DNA of 64,000 nucleotides from an uncultured Mycobacterium sp. (lineage in GTDB: Bacteria; Actinomycetota; Actinomycetes; Mycobacteriales; Mycobacteriaceae). This document shows positions 55,467 through 63,705 of the stretch, piece by piece. The notes beneath the pieces are model-generated. The model worked only from the letters and a program-made list of their open reading frames with translations. It was not told the origin of the DNA and did not search any database. Positions within the stretch are counted from its first letter, which is position 1. Every line of letters starts with the position of its first letter. The stretch spans positions 110,283 through 174,282 of the forward strand of contig FLQS01000078.1 of NCBI GenBank assembly GCA_900078375.1, in the 5' to 3' direction. Both the position numbers and the translations under genes were made by a program.

Positions 55467-58244
55467 ATGGCGGACATCTCGCGCGCGTACAACAGTGTTG
55501 GGCAACTACGAGCGGACGCCTGGTGCCGACTCGAAGAGGCCGCCGACCGGCTCACGCGGACAACCACGACCGGTGCGCTGAAAGAGAAATACGTCGGCAT
55601 CTGCCGGGATCTGCTGACTGACCTGACGCCGCTGGAGCCGTACTGGGCGTTCCCCGGATCCCCGCAATTCGCCAGGGTGCAGCGGCTATTCGCCGGCGGC
55701 AGCTACGACAAGTTTGCCAGCGTCGTCACCCGCATCAACCGTGCGCTGACCACCGAGTCGTACCGGGCCGGGCACGCCGGTGTCGAGGACCAGGACCTGT
55801 TCCCGACCGACCCGCGTCAGCTGGAAGGCGCGCTTACGACACATCGCGATCAGCCGTACTTCGAGGTCCTGGTCGTGGAGAAGATGACCGACGCGCAGGA
55901 GCGCGCACTGCGCAAAGAGGTGCGCAGTTGGCGGCGCCCCGACGACGAGTTCGTCTACGAGCTGGTGGTGGTGGGCAGCGGCGACGAAGCCTTGATCGCA
56001 GCCCGGCTCAACGTCAACCTGCAGGCCGTCGTGATCCGGCGGCGGTTCTCCCATCAGTCGACCCGCGACCTGTCCACGCTGGCCGAGTTCATCGACACCA
56101 AACTGACCGACGAGCTCGCCGATCATCAGTCCCCCGACGACCGGGCTGAGATCCTGGCCACCTCACTGGCCGAACTGCGCCCCGAGCTGGACCTCTACCT
56201 GATGACCGAGATCGAGGTCGAGGACATCGCCGGGCGGCTCGGCCAGCACTTCCGCCGCGTGTTCCACGCCCGCGAAGGCATGCTCGAGCTGCACCTGTCG
56301 ATCCTGCACGGGGTCGCCGCCCGCTACCGCACCCCGTTCTTCAGCGCCCTCAAGCAGTACAGCCACCGGCCGACCGGCGTGTTCCACGCGCTGCCGATCT
56401 CGCAGGGCAAGTCGATCGTCACCTCGCACTGGATCAAGGACATGGTCGGCTTCTATGGCCTCGACGTGTTCATGGCCGAGACGTCTGCGACGTGCGGTGG
56501 CCTGGACTCGCTGCTCGATCCGACCGGTCCGCTGCGTGAGTCGCAGGAACTGGCGTCGGAAATCTACGGCTCGCGCCGCAGTTACTTCGTCACCAACGGC
56601 ACGTCGACGGCCAACAAAGTCGTCACCCAGGCGCTCGTCGCGCCGGGCGACATCGTGCTGCTCGACCGGAACTGCCACCAGTCCCACCACTACGGGATGA
56701 TGCTGGCCGGCGCGCAGGTCATCTATCTCGAGGCCTATCCGCTAGAGCAGTATTCGATGTACGGGGCGGTGCCGCTGCACGAGATCAAGTCCAAGCTGCT
56801 GGCGCTCAAGGCGGCGGGCAAGCTCGACCGGGTCAAGATGATCTCGCTGACCAACTGCACGTTCGACGGGATCGTCTACGACGTCACGCGAGTCATGGAG
56901 GAGTGCCTGGCCATCAAGCCCGATCTCGTATTCCTGTGGGACGAAGCGTGGTTCGCGTTCGCGCGCTTCCACCCGGTGTACCGCACTCGCACCGCGATGG
57001 CCTCGGCCAAGGCGCTGCGCGAGAAGCTGCAGGACCCGTCCTACATCGCGCATCACGAATCCACGCTGGCCGAGCGGGCCACGATGTCGGACGAGGAACT
57101 GCTGGAGAACCGGCTGATCCCCGATCCGGCCCGGGCGCGCGTTCGCGTGTACGCCACCCAGTCGACCCACAAGACGCTGACGGCGCTGCGGCAGGGCTCG
57201 ATGATTCACGTCTTCGACCAGGACTTCGAACAGAAGGTCGCCGAGGCGTTCCACGAGGCATACATGGCGCACACGTCAACGTCGCCGAATTATCAGATCC
57301 TGGCGTCACTGGATCTGGGCCGGCGCCAGGTCGCACTCGAAGGGGTCGAACTCGTCCAGCGTCAGCTCGAAAACGCGATGCAACTGCGCGACGCGATCGA
57401 CAACCATCCGTTGTTGCGCAAGTACGTGTCGTGCCTGCGCACCTCGGATCTGATCCCCGAGGTGTACCGGCCGTCGCACATCGCCCAGCCGCTGCGGTCG
57501 GGTCTGCGCAACATGATGGCGGCCTGGGAGGCCGACGAGTTCGTCCTCGATCCGTCGCGAATCACGTTGTCAATCGGCAACACCGGATACGACGGCGATC
57601 AGTTCAAGCGCCAGCAATTGATGGACCGTCACGGTGTGCAGATCAACAAGACCTCACGCAACACCGTGCTGTTCATGACCAACATCGGCACCACTCGCAG
57701 TTCGGTGGCGTTCCTGGTCGAGGTGTTAGTGAAGATCGCCCGCGAGCTCGAGGAGCATGTCTCCGAGATGAGCCTGGGCGAGCGCGGCCGATTCGAGCGG
57801 CGGGTCCATCGCCTGACGCGGCAGTCGATTCCGCTGCCCGACTTCAGCGGATTCCATGCCGCCTTCCGCGACGGCGACGCCACCCCCGAAGGCGACGTCC
57901 GGCCCGCGTTCTACCTGTCTTACAACGACGCCAACTGCGAGTACCTCAGTGACGCCGAGATCGACGAGCGGCTGGCGGCCGGCCGGCAGGTGGTGTCGGC
58001 GACGTTCGTCACGCCGTACCCACCCGGCTTCCCGGTGCTGGTGCCCGGCCAGTTGTTCAGCCCGCAGATCCTGGCCTTCATCCGCGACCTGGACACCCCC
58101 GAGGTACACGGCTACCGGCCTGACTACGGCTATCGGGTGTATACCGAGAAGGCGATGGAGATCGCCGCCGGCACGGCCGTGCCTGAGTCGAACGGGCACC
58201 GCACGCTGGTGACGGCGGGCAGCGAGGATTCGGGCGCCGACTAG
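55467..58244 (+). CDS. PLP-dependent amino-acid decarboxylase, Orn/Lys/Arg family (Rv2531c type)
   Basis: A 925-residue decarboxylase. The N-terminal 290 or so residues form a wing-like regulatory domain. The PLP domain starts with KSIVTSHWIKDMVGFYG, carries SATCGGLDSLLDPTGPL, YFVTNGTSTANKVV, DRNCHQSHHYGM and the PLP-lysine motif TQSTHKTLTALRQG. The C-terminal domain ends before residue 925. Family enzymes make putrescine, cadaverine or agmatine. It resembles Rv2531c of M. tuberculosis, which is not at this locus there. The start at 55467 has GAAAGGG upstream; the ORF extends 43 codons further upstream in frame. Confidence 0.92.
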   Translation: MADISRAYNSVGQLRADAWCRLEEAADRLTRTTTTGALKEKYVGICRDLLTDLTPLEPYWAFPGSPQFARVQRLFAGGSYDKFASVVTRINRALTTESYRAGHAGVEDQDLFPTDPRQLEGALTTHRDQPYFEVLVVEKMTDAQERALRKEVRSWRRPDDEFVYELVVVGSGDEALIAARLNVNLQAVVIRRRFSHQSTRDLSTLAEFIDTKLTDELADHQSPDDRAEILATSLAELRPELDLYLMTEIEVEDIAGRLGQHFRRVFHAREGMLELHLSILHGVAARYRTPFFSALKQYSHRPTGVFHALPISQGKSIVTSHWIKDMVGFYGLDVFMAETSATCGGLDSLLDPTGPLRESQELASEIYGSRRSYFVTNGTSTANKVVTQALVAPGDIVLLDRNCHQSHHYGMMLAGAQVIYLEAYPLEQYSMYGAVPLHEIKSKLLALKAAGKLDRVKMISLTNCTFDGIVYDVTRVMEECLAIKPDLVFLWDEAWFAFARFHPVYRTRTAMASAKALREKLQDPSYIAHHESTLAERATMSDEELLENRLIPDPARARVRVYATQSTHKTLTALRQGSMIHVFDQDFEQKVAEAFHEAYMAHTSTSPNYQILASLDLGRRQVALEGVELVQRQLENAMQLRDAIDNHPLLRKYVSCLRTSDLIPEVYRPSHIAQPLRSGLRNMMAAWEADEFVLDPSRITLSIGNTGYDGDQFKRQQLMDRHGVQINKTSRNTVLFMTNIGTTRSSVAFLVEVLVKIARELEEHVSEMSLGERGRFERRVHRLTRQSIPLPDFSGFHAAFRDGDATPEGDVRPAFYLSYNDANCEYLSDAEIDERLAAGRQVVSATFVTPYPPGFPVLVPGQLFSPQILAFIRDLDTPEVHGYRPDYGYRVYTEKAMEIAAGTAVPESNGHRTLVTAGSEDSGAD

Positions 58245-58251
58245 GTAGGGG

Positions 58252-58512
58252 CTAGCCCACGCACAGCGGCGGCAGCAGCAACAGCACCGGCCACAGCAGG
58301 GCGCCGATCACATAGGCGCCGACCTCGGCGCCGGCCGGCAGGATCCGGGCGAGCTGGACCTCCAGTTGCAGCACCGCGTCGGGGTGGAAAAAGGCCCAGA
58401 TGAGCCCGATGATCAGATGTGGCACCGCCAGCCACATCGCCACCTCGATCAGTGCTTCGATGCTGACCTTGTAGTTGAGCACTCGGCGCACTCTCGTCAT
58501 CAAATCGTCCAT
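58252..58512 (-). CDS. Small membrane protein (paralogue pair, member A)
   Basis: An 86-residue protein: cytoplasmic head MDDLMTRVRRVLNYKVSIEAL, one hydrophobic helix (AMWLAVPHLIIGLIWAFF), a short external loop with Asp/Glu, and a second helix (VIGALLWPVLLLLPPL). It is related to the divergent gene at 58615 (LNYKVSIEALI/LNYKLTIAELI, and PHLIIGLIW/PYLAIGLVW). No function recognised. It ends 7 bases from the decarboxylase stop. Confidence 0.7.
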   Translation of the reverse strand: MDDLMTRVRRVLNYKVSIEALIEVAMWLAVPHLIIGLIWAFFHPDAVLQLEVQLARILPAGAEVGAYVIGALLWPVLLLLPPLCVG

Positions 58513-58614
58513 CAGGCCCCTCCCCGAGTCTGAAAACCCAGGTTCTCACAAATTGCTCTCGCCGGCGGCCGTACTGATTACTATTGGGCTCACCTGGGGT
58601 GGGAGGGGACCTCA

Positions 58615-58842
58615 ATGCTGCTGACGAAGCTTCGACAGATTCTGAATTACAAGCTGACCATCGCCGAACTGATCGGGATCGGGTTGCTGCTCGGCATCCC
58701 TTATCTCGCGATCGGCCTGGTGTGGTCGTCGACCCACACCGAGCACCTGCATCAGCTGCACGGGGCCGATCTGGTCGTGTCGTTCCTCGGGTCCATCGCA
58801 TCGTGGCCCGTGCTGCTGTTCGCGAATGTCTGCATGACGTGA
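58615..58842 (+). CDS. Small membrane protein (paralogue pair, member B)
   Basis: A 75-residue protein sharing the layout of member A: amphipathic head LLTKLRQILNYKLTIAELIG, helix GLLLGIPYLAIGLVW, a His-rich loop (THTEHLHQLHG) and a second helix ending LLFANVCMT. It starts 102 bases from member A, divergently, with GGGAGGGGA upstream of the ATG as a strong ribosome-binding site. Function unknown. Confidence 0.75.
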   Translation: MLLTKLRQILNYKLTIAELIGIGLLLGIPYLAIGLVWSSTHTEHLHQLHGADLVVSFLGSIASWPVLLFANVCMT

Positions 58843-58964
58843 TGATCCGGCGCGTACAAGTCAAGTGCTGCAGCGGTTTTCGCACGGACCTGGCGCAGAC
58901 GACATTCGCCGGGGCGACCGATCCCTGCCAGCACGCGCTGGCCGCAGGACGTCAGCTCCTCGAC

Positions 58965-59001
58965 TTGAGGAGCCAACCACCGCTTAGCGTTATCTTATAT
59001 T
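58965..59001 (+). promoter_or_regulatory. AT-rich promoter-like region upstream of the SDR gene
   Basis: Bases 58991-59020 contain only 6 G/C in 30, exceptional for this genome. TTGAGG at 58965-58970 and TATCTT at 58991-58996 (20 bases apart), or TATATT at 58996-59001, are promoter-like. The rest of the 222-base gap after 58842 shows no gene. An operator could lie in the AT block, but no clear dyad was seen. Confidence 0.4.
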
Positions 59002-59064
59002 TACCTTATTTTTCTTAGAGTTCGTGTAGCGTGGGCTTCGCCGCAGCAACGGAAGGAACCCGCC

Positions 59065-59709
59065 ATGCAGCAACCTGCACGCGTCGTCTTGATCACGGGC
59101 GCATCGAGAGGCATCGGAGCCGAGGTCGCACGCCAGCTCGCCTCCCCCGATACCCACGTCATCGTGAACTACCGCGAGAAGGTGAACCGGGCGAACGCGG
59201 TCGTCGAGGCCATTCGCGGTGCCGGCGGCAGTGCGACGGCCCTGGCCGCCGACATCTCCGACGATGTTGAGGTCGCGGCGATGATGCAATACATCACCAC
59301 CCATTTCGGCAAGCTGGATGGGCTGATCCTCAACGCGTCGGGTGGCCTCGAAATGCGACGCAATCGCGATGCTCAGCGTCAACTCGCGTCGCTGGCCATG
59401 CCGCTGATGCCGGCCGGGTCCCGAATCGTCTACGTCACCAGCCACCAAGCGCATTTCTACCCGAACAAGGCGGTGCCGAAGGGGTATTCGGGGGTCGCCG
59501 CAAGCAAGCGGGCAGGCGAAACCGCGCTCTACACAATGCGTTCGGAGCTCGACCACGCGGGCATCCACGTGACGGTGGTGTCCGGCGACGAGACCATCAT
59601 CGTCCCGGTCGAAGAATTCGCGACCGCGATCGTCAACGCGGCGGTCACTCCGAGCCCGTCGACCATCGTCTATCTCGGTGGCGCCGACTATCTGATGACG
59701 GTGGCCTGA
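59065..59709 (+). CDS. Short-chain dehydrogenase/reductase with altered active site
   Basis: A 214-residue Rossmann protein with TGASRGIG (residues 11-18) for NAD(P). The usual NNAG is LNASGG (89-94). The catalytic serine may be Ser126 in VTSHQ. The YxxxK motif is degenerate: Lys148 is present in GVAASKRAG, but the position of the catalytic Tyr is Val144; a Tyr141 lies three residues earlier. It may be an atypical or non-catalytic SDR. It starts after an AT-rich promoter region and ends 3 bases from the convergent lipQ gene. Confidence 0.82.
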   Translation: MQQPARVVLITGASRGIGAEVARQLASPDTHVIVNYREKVNRANAVVEAIRGAGGSATALAADISDDVEVAAMMQYITTHFGKLDGLILNASGGLEMRRNRDAQRQLASLAMPLMPAGSRIVYVTSHQAHFYPNKAVPKGYSGVAASKRAGETALYTMRSELDHAGIHVTVVSGDETIIVPVEEFATAIVNAAVTPSPSTIVYLGGADYLMTVA

Positions 59710-59712
59710 GCG

Positions 59713-60921
59713 TCAGCTCGCTGAGCTGACCGCGACCATTCTGGTGCGCTTGCCGGCGGCCACGTGCCGGCCGTAGACGATGCCGAGGAAGCTCGCGACG
59801 GCCTCGGCCGCCATCTGGCAGCGCAGGGTCGCGATGGTGTCGAAGGCGTGGTGCGCGTTCGGCAACTCGGCATAGGAAACCGTGCGGGGACCGGACTTTC
59901 GCAGTGCGGCGGTGAAGGCGCGCGCCTGCGAACTCGGGATGACGGCGTCGTTTTCACCATGCAGCACGAAGAACGGCGGGGCGTTGCGGTGGATGCGGTG
60001 CATGGGCGACGCGTCCCGGTACAGCTTGGGGTCGTCGGCCAGGCGGCGTTGCATGACGACATGCTCGAGCAGCGGCATCATCAGTGGGTGCATGTTGTCG
60101 GAGGTCGTCAGGTCGTAGACGCCGTAATAGGGAGCCGCGGCCTGCACGCTGGTGTCGGCATCCTCGAAGCCCGGCTGCAGCGTGGGGTCGCCCGCGGTCA
60201 GCGCGGCCAGTGAAGACAGGTGCCCGCCGGCCGAGCCGCCGGTGATGGCGATGAAGTCGGGGTCGCCGCCGTACTCGGCGATGTTGTCCCGCACCCAGGC
60301 GATGGCGCGTTTGACGTCGATGATGTGCGACGGAAACGCGTTGCGGGGGCTGCGGCTGTAGTTGATAGAGACGCAGATCCAGCCCAGCTCGGACATCCGC
60401 GTCATCAGCGGATAGCCCTGGCCCCGTTTGTCATTGACCGACCATCCGCCGCCGGGCACATGGATCAGGACCGGTGCGCGGTACCCCTCGGGCAGGTCGG
60501 GGCGGCGCCAGATGTCGAGTAGGTGATTGCGTCCGCCGGGTCCGTAGGAGATGTTCCTGGTCTTCTTTGCGTAGCGGCCGCGATCCCGCATGGCGGCGAC
60601 GACGCCGGCCAGGTTGGGCCGACGAGCCGCGTACGCCTCGAGCGGGTGGCGCACGGCGTCGATGTAGTTCTGGCCGAAGGATTCTTGAAGCGCGGCGTCG
60701 AGGACGGTGTCGGCTTTCTGGACAGCCAGCGCACAGGCAATCCTCTCGAGCGGCGACGGAATGGCTGAGAGCGCATGCCCGGTGAGGACGTGCGGGGCGA
60801 ATTCGGCGGATAGCCAGCCAAGCACCCATCCTGCGGCTGCTGGCGACCCGCGCAGCAGCAAGGAGCCGGTGTGAAGCGCCCGCGTACAGCGCGCGGTGAC
60901 CTGCTCGATCGGGCTGCTCAT
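59713..60921 (-). CDS. lipQ: Carboxylesterase/lipase, hormone-sensitive lipase family (LipQ-like)
   Basis: A 402-residue alpha/beta hydrolase. The oxyanion motif HGGG appears as HVPGGGW, and the nucleophile elbow is GGSAGG. A later Asp and His lie in the C-terminal third (GENDAVIPSSQ and NAHHAFD). The gene next to Rv2484c in M. tuberculosis is lipQ (Rv2485c, about 421 aa), so this is its likely counterpart, displaced by the inserted decarboxylase and membrane-protein genes. The start at 60921 has GGGAG 9 bases upstream; the ORF extends to 60966. Confidence 0.8.
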   Translation of the reverse strand: MSSPIEQVTARCTRALHTGSLLLRGSPAAAGWVLGWLSAEFAPHVLTGHALSAIPSPLERIACALAVQKADTVLDAALQESFGQNYIDAVRHPLEAYAARRPNLAGVVAAMRDRGRYAKKTRNISYGPGGRNHLLDIWRRPDLPEGYRAPVLIHVPGGGWSVNDKRGQGYPLMTRMSELGWICVSINYSRSPRNAFPSHIIDVKRAIAWVRDNIAEYGGDPDFIAITGGSAGGHLSSLAALTAGDPTLQPGFEDADTSVQAAAPYYGVYDLTTSDNMHPLMMPLLEHVVMQRRLADDPKLYRDASPMHRIHRNAPPFFVLHGENDAVIPSSQARAFTAALRKSGPRTVSYAELPNAHHAFDTIATLRCQMAAEAVASFLGIVYGRHVAAGKRTRMVAVSSAS

Positions 60922-61011
60922 AGCTGAAGACTCCCTTGTCCTTAGCTCGCCTAACGCCTTTGCCACTATCCCGGCGTGTGCCAGTCGTCACACCATAACT
61001 CAACTTTGGCC

Positions 61012-61044
61012 GAACCTGAGGAACTCTCAGGTTCTAGTTTTTTT
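61012..61044 (+). terminator. Orphan intrinsic terminator, plus strand
   Basis: GAACCTGAG, loop GAACT, CTCAGGTTC, then TAG and seven T. A perfect 9-bp stem with a U-tract, which is rare in this genome. No plus-strand gene lies between lipQ's start and this site, so it would end a short non-coding transcript or act as an attenuator ahead of the gene at 61145. The remaining parts of the gap 60922-61144 show nothing else. Confidence 0.75.
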
Positions 61045-61144
61045 CGACGCCGTTCGTGCAGGCCAGAGGTCAAGATAGTTGGCGAACCTAGCTAGGTAGC
61101 TCAGCCGGGCCGCGTGTCGCCCGGCAAAGTGAACAACCGGTGGC

Positions 61145-61561
61145 GTGACGTTGTCTGCCGCCTTGACTCCCAGGAAACGTGCAGCGATTCCCAGCGATGA
61201 TTTGACGATGCTTCTCGAGGACCCGTACCCCGTCGCTGTCGGTGGCCAGGCCGCCCGCACCGAACCGGCGTACATCGCCCACCTGTCCGCGCCATTGAGC
61301 CGGCGGTTTCCGCGAAAGTCGACGGAGCACGCGTTTCATCCCAATGATGCAGCTCAGGCCAGGCTATTCAACGAGCTGATGCAGGCCGAGATCGACGATC
61401 TCGAGGACCTGATCCTCCTCGCTGAGCGCCGCTGGTCAAGCCGGCTCGACGCCGGGTGGGGTGCCGAGCGGACGCCCGAACCGGTGCTGCGGCTGCGCGA
61501 CAAGCTGAAGGAAGTGCAGCGGCTGCAGAAGGCTTTGCAGGCCCGATTCGGAACTGACTGA
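61145..61561 (+). CDS. Conserved hypothetical protein (138 aa)
   Basis: Unrecognised. The C-terminal half is strongly helical and charged (FNELMQAEIDDLEDLILLAERRW, and LRLRDKLKEVQRLQKAL), suggesting a coiled coil. The N-terminal part is proline- and arginine-containing. The gene starts 100 bases after the orphan terminator; the GTG or ATG choice near 61145 is not decisive and a later start at the M before LLEDPYPV is possible. It may be mycobacterial-specific. Confidence 0.6.
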   Translation: MTLSAALTPRKRAAIPSDDLTMLLEDPYPVAVGGQAARTEPAYIAHLSAPLSRRFPRKSTEHAFHPNDAAQARLFNELMQAEIDDLEDLILLAERRWSSRLDAGWGAERTPEPVLRLRDKLKEVQRLQKALQARFGTD

Positions 61562-61640
61562 CCGCTGGCGTGGATCTGCGCTCACCGAGATTCCAATTCA
61601 CTGAAAGCTACACGCGCCCCATCTGGCAAACCAGCCCCGC

Positions 61641-61646
61641 TAAACT
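61641..61646 (+). promoter_or_regulatory. Possible -10 element of tRNA-Arg
   Basis: TAAACT fits the TANNNT mycobacterial -10 and ends 11 bases before the mature tRNA. No convincing -35 was found at the normal spacing. Confidence 0.35.
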
Positions 61647-61657
61647 ATCCACGCGCT

Positions 61658-61731
61658 GCCTCCGTAGCTCAGTCGGATAGAGCAAGGGCCTTCTAATCCC
61701 TAGGTCGCAGGTTCGATTCCTGCCGGGGGCG
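61658..61731 (+). tRNA. tRNA-Arg (anticodon TCT)
   Basis: Acceptor GCCTCCG pairs with CGGGGGC (one G-T pair); discriminator G. D-arm GCTC...GAGC. The anticodon loop CTTCTAA gives TCT, which reads AGA. The 31-39 pair is a C-T mismatch, slightly unusual. T-arm GGTTCGATTCC is canonical. CCA is not encoded. Confidence 0.94.
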
Positions 61732-61825
61732 CTCTCTGACCTGCATAGACTTACTGCCGTGCAACATTCGTGCAAGATCAATCGGCATGCCCGGATCGGG
61801 GTCAATTTCCCCGCATACTTAACGC

Positions 61826-62233
61826 ATGACCGCAGCTCAGCCGCCATCCATCAGTGTTCATCCTCGCCACTTGCAGCGCGCAGCCACCGCCGTCGATCGA
61901 GCACTAGAGCTGGTCGCCCGCGCCTGCGCGGTGTTCTGGGATCTACCCCACGAGGTGCCCAACGACCCACTGGACGGCCTGGACCACGACGAGACCGGCG
62001 ACGTGTGCCGGGCACTCGGTGACCTGCTCGAATTGGCCGTAGGTCGCGATCGGGCGATCGAACTGTTGCGCCAGGGCGCTCCGACGCCTCTGGCCGCCGC
62101 CGAGACGGTGGCCCGAGTCGCCGACTATGACATCGGTCAGGTGTTGAGCGGACGGGACTACGTGCGCCAGCGCGCCCAGTTCTACGCCGCACAGCAGGCT
62201 TACAAGCCCGAGGACGCCCCCGACTGGCGCTGA
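61826..62233 (+). CDS. Conserved hypothetical protein (135 aa)
   Basis: A soluble, helical protein (RAATAVDRALELVARACAVFWD; DVCRALGDLLELAVGRDRAIELL) with no recognised motif or signal peptide. It lies just after tRNA-Arg. A long stretch of Asp in LDGLDHDETGD is the only striking feature. No assignment possible. Confidence 0.6.
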   Translation: MTAAQPPSISVHPRHLQRAATAVDRALELVARACAVFWDLPHEVPNDPLDGLDHDETGDVCRALGDLLELAVGRDRAIELLRQGAPTPLAAAETVARVADYDIGQVLSGRDYVRQRAQFYAAQQAYKPEDAPDWR

Positions 62234-62282
62234 CGCCGCGTTTCCATCGCTATTTGTCGGCGTGGTCGGCAATCCTTAACGG

Positions 62283-63218
62283 ATGGTGACTTGGGTGGCG
62301 GAGCATGCGATGGAGCTAATTGCGATCGCGCTCTCCGCGGTAGCAATCGTCATTTCGATATGGGTCCGTGCCGACCGCCCCCGGCTGACCGTCACGTTGC
62401 GATCCTTCGCGCTCACAACCATCGGAGAAGATCGTGCCGTCACTTTCCGGTCGATTATTGAGGTGCGGGTAATCAACGACGGTGGATCACCTGCTCGCAT
62501 TTCTGAGGTCCATCTCGAAGGTGTCGACAGCCGGTTGCGAATCCCGTTCGACCGACGCGAGCTCGGCCCTAAATTGCCCGCAATCGTTGAGTCCGATGGA
62601 GGCCAGGCGGCGTGGCACTTCTCTTACGACAAGGTCCACCAAGCGGCGGTCAACCAGTTACGCGAAGATCCGCAGTTCGTTCGAGGTGCGGTACGCAAAG
62701 GAACGCGGGTTTATCGAAGCAAGGGGCGCGACCAAATCACCCCGCGTGGCCACGTCTGGCAATCCCGCCGTCAGAAGCTGGCGAAGAAGTATCGGGCGTG
62801 GCGCTACCCAGCAGCCCACATATTTTTGAGCGTTCCCCCGAGTAAGCAAGACATCGCGTCGAAGTCCTACGAAGCGATTCTGGACCACGACGGCGGACGG
62901 GCACTGGGTCGGTCCGAACTTCGACTGGTTGCGCATTATCGCGACGGCCGCCCCGAACTAGTGGCTGGTGTTGATCCGGTGCCGGTTCCGCGAATCCGGC
63001 GGGGTCGCTCGAAACGCGTACGGTTGCCGCTTGTCGAGTCTGTTGCAGACGATGTCCACCACTACTCCTGGGACCTCCGGACACGCCGGGGCCGGGACGC
63101 TGGCGGGGGCACCGCCGACACGCTCGCTGAAGCAATCGAAATGAACGCGAAGATCGAATCCGGCGACACTGACGGCCTGCCGTTATTGCAAATCGATCCG
63201 AAACACTTCAGAGACTGA
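62283..63218 (+). CDS. Membrane-anchored hypothetical protein, lower GC
   Basis: A 311-residue protein with one N-terminal transmembrane helix (AMELIAIALSAVAIVISIWV), then a beta-rich region (RSIIEVRVINDGGSPARISEVHLEG) of the kind seen in immunoglobulin-like folds, and a basic middle part (RRQKLAKKYRAWR). A sampled line (62401-62460) has about 55 percent GC, well below neighbours, which suggests acquisition. Function unknown; no partner gene in the window identifies a role. Confidence 0.65.
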   Translation: MVTWVAEHAMELIAIALSAVAIVISIWVRADRPRLTVTLRSFALTTIGEDRAVTFRSIIEVRVINDGGSPARISEVHLEGVDSRLRIPFDRRELGPKLPAIVESDGGQAAWHFSYDKVHQAAVNQLREDPQFVRGAVRKGTRVYRSKGRDQITPRGHVWQSRRQKLAKKYRAWRYPAAHIFLSVPPSKQDIASKSYEAILDHDGGRALGRSELRLVAHYRDGRPELVAGVDPVPVPRIRRGRSKRVRLPLVESVADDVHHYSWDLRTRRGRDAGGGTADTLAEAIEMNAKIESGDTDGLPLLQIDPKHFRD

Positions 63219-63321
63219 GTCGAGCTCTCCGCACGGTCGCCGGAAAACGCTGACGCGTCCCCGCGATCCACGATGTACTGGACGAGCGATTTGACCTTGC
63301 GAACTGTTAAAGGAGCGGTCG

Positions 63322-63702
63322 ATGTCCATTTCTCCGTACAACGCCGGAGCCTTGATCGGCAGCATCGCCGCCCTGGTCGTCGGCCTAAGTGTGGCTACAC
63401 CGGCGCGCGCCGACGACACGCAGGACCAGATATTTTTCACGTCGCTGGGAAACAGGGGCATTAGTTGCAGTTCGCTCCCAGGATGCGGAGGCAACGACCA
63501 ACTGCTCGGCTTGGGTCAGGCGCTCTGCATTGATCTCTCCAAGGCAGGTAGCCGGACGCCGGAGTACCCGGTGGCCGAGGTCAACTCCCTGGTCACCAAT
63601 CAGGGTTTCAGCCGCATACAGGCCCAGGTGGTGGTCGGTTCGGCTATCGGCGCATATTGCCCAGAGTGGGTACCGGTACTTCACCAAGCGGCTGGAAATT
63701 AG
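63322..63702 (+). CDS. Secreted DUF732-family protein
   Basis: A 126-residue precursor: signal peptide (LIGSIAALVVGLSVATPARA) followed by the DUF732 domain with DDTQDQIFFTSLGNRGI, a Cys pair region, GQALCIDL and AIGAYCPEWVPVL. The mature chain has four cysteines, probably two disulfides. DUF732 proteins are abundant, short, secreted proteins of mycobacteria with unknown function. The start ATG lies 15 bases after AAAGGAG. Confidence 0.88.
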   Translation: MSISPYNAGALIGSIAALVVGLSVATPARADDTQDQIFFTSLGNRGISCSSLPGCGGNDQLLGLGQALCIDLSKAGSRTPEYPVAEVNSLVTNQGFSRIQAQVVVGSAIGAYCPEWVPVLHQAAGN

Positions 63703-63705
63703 CGA

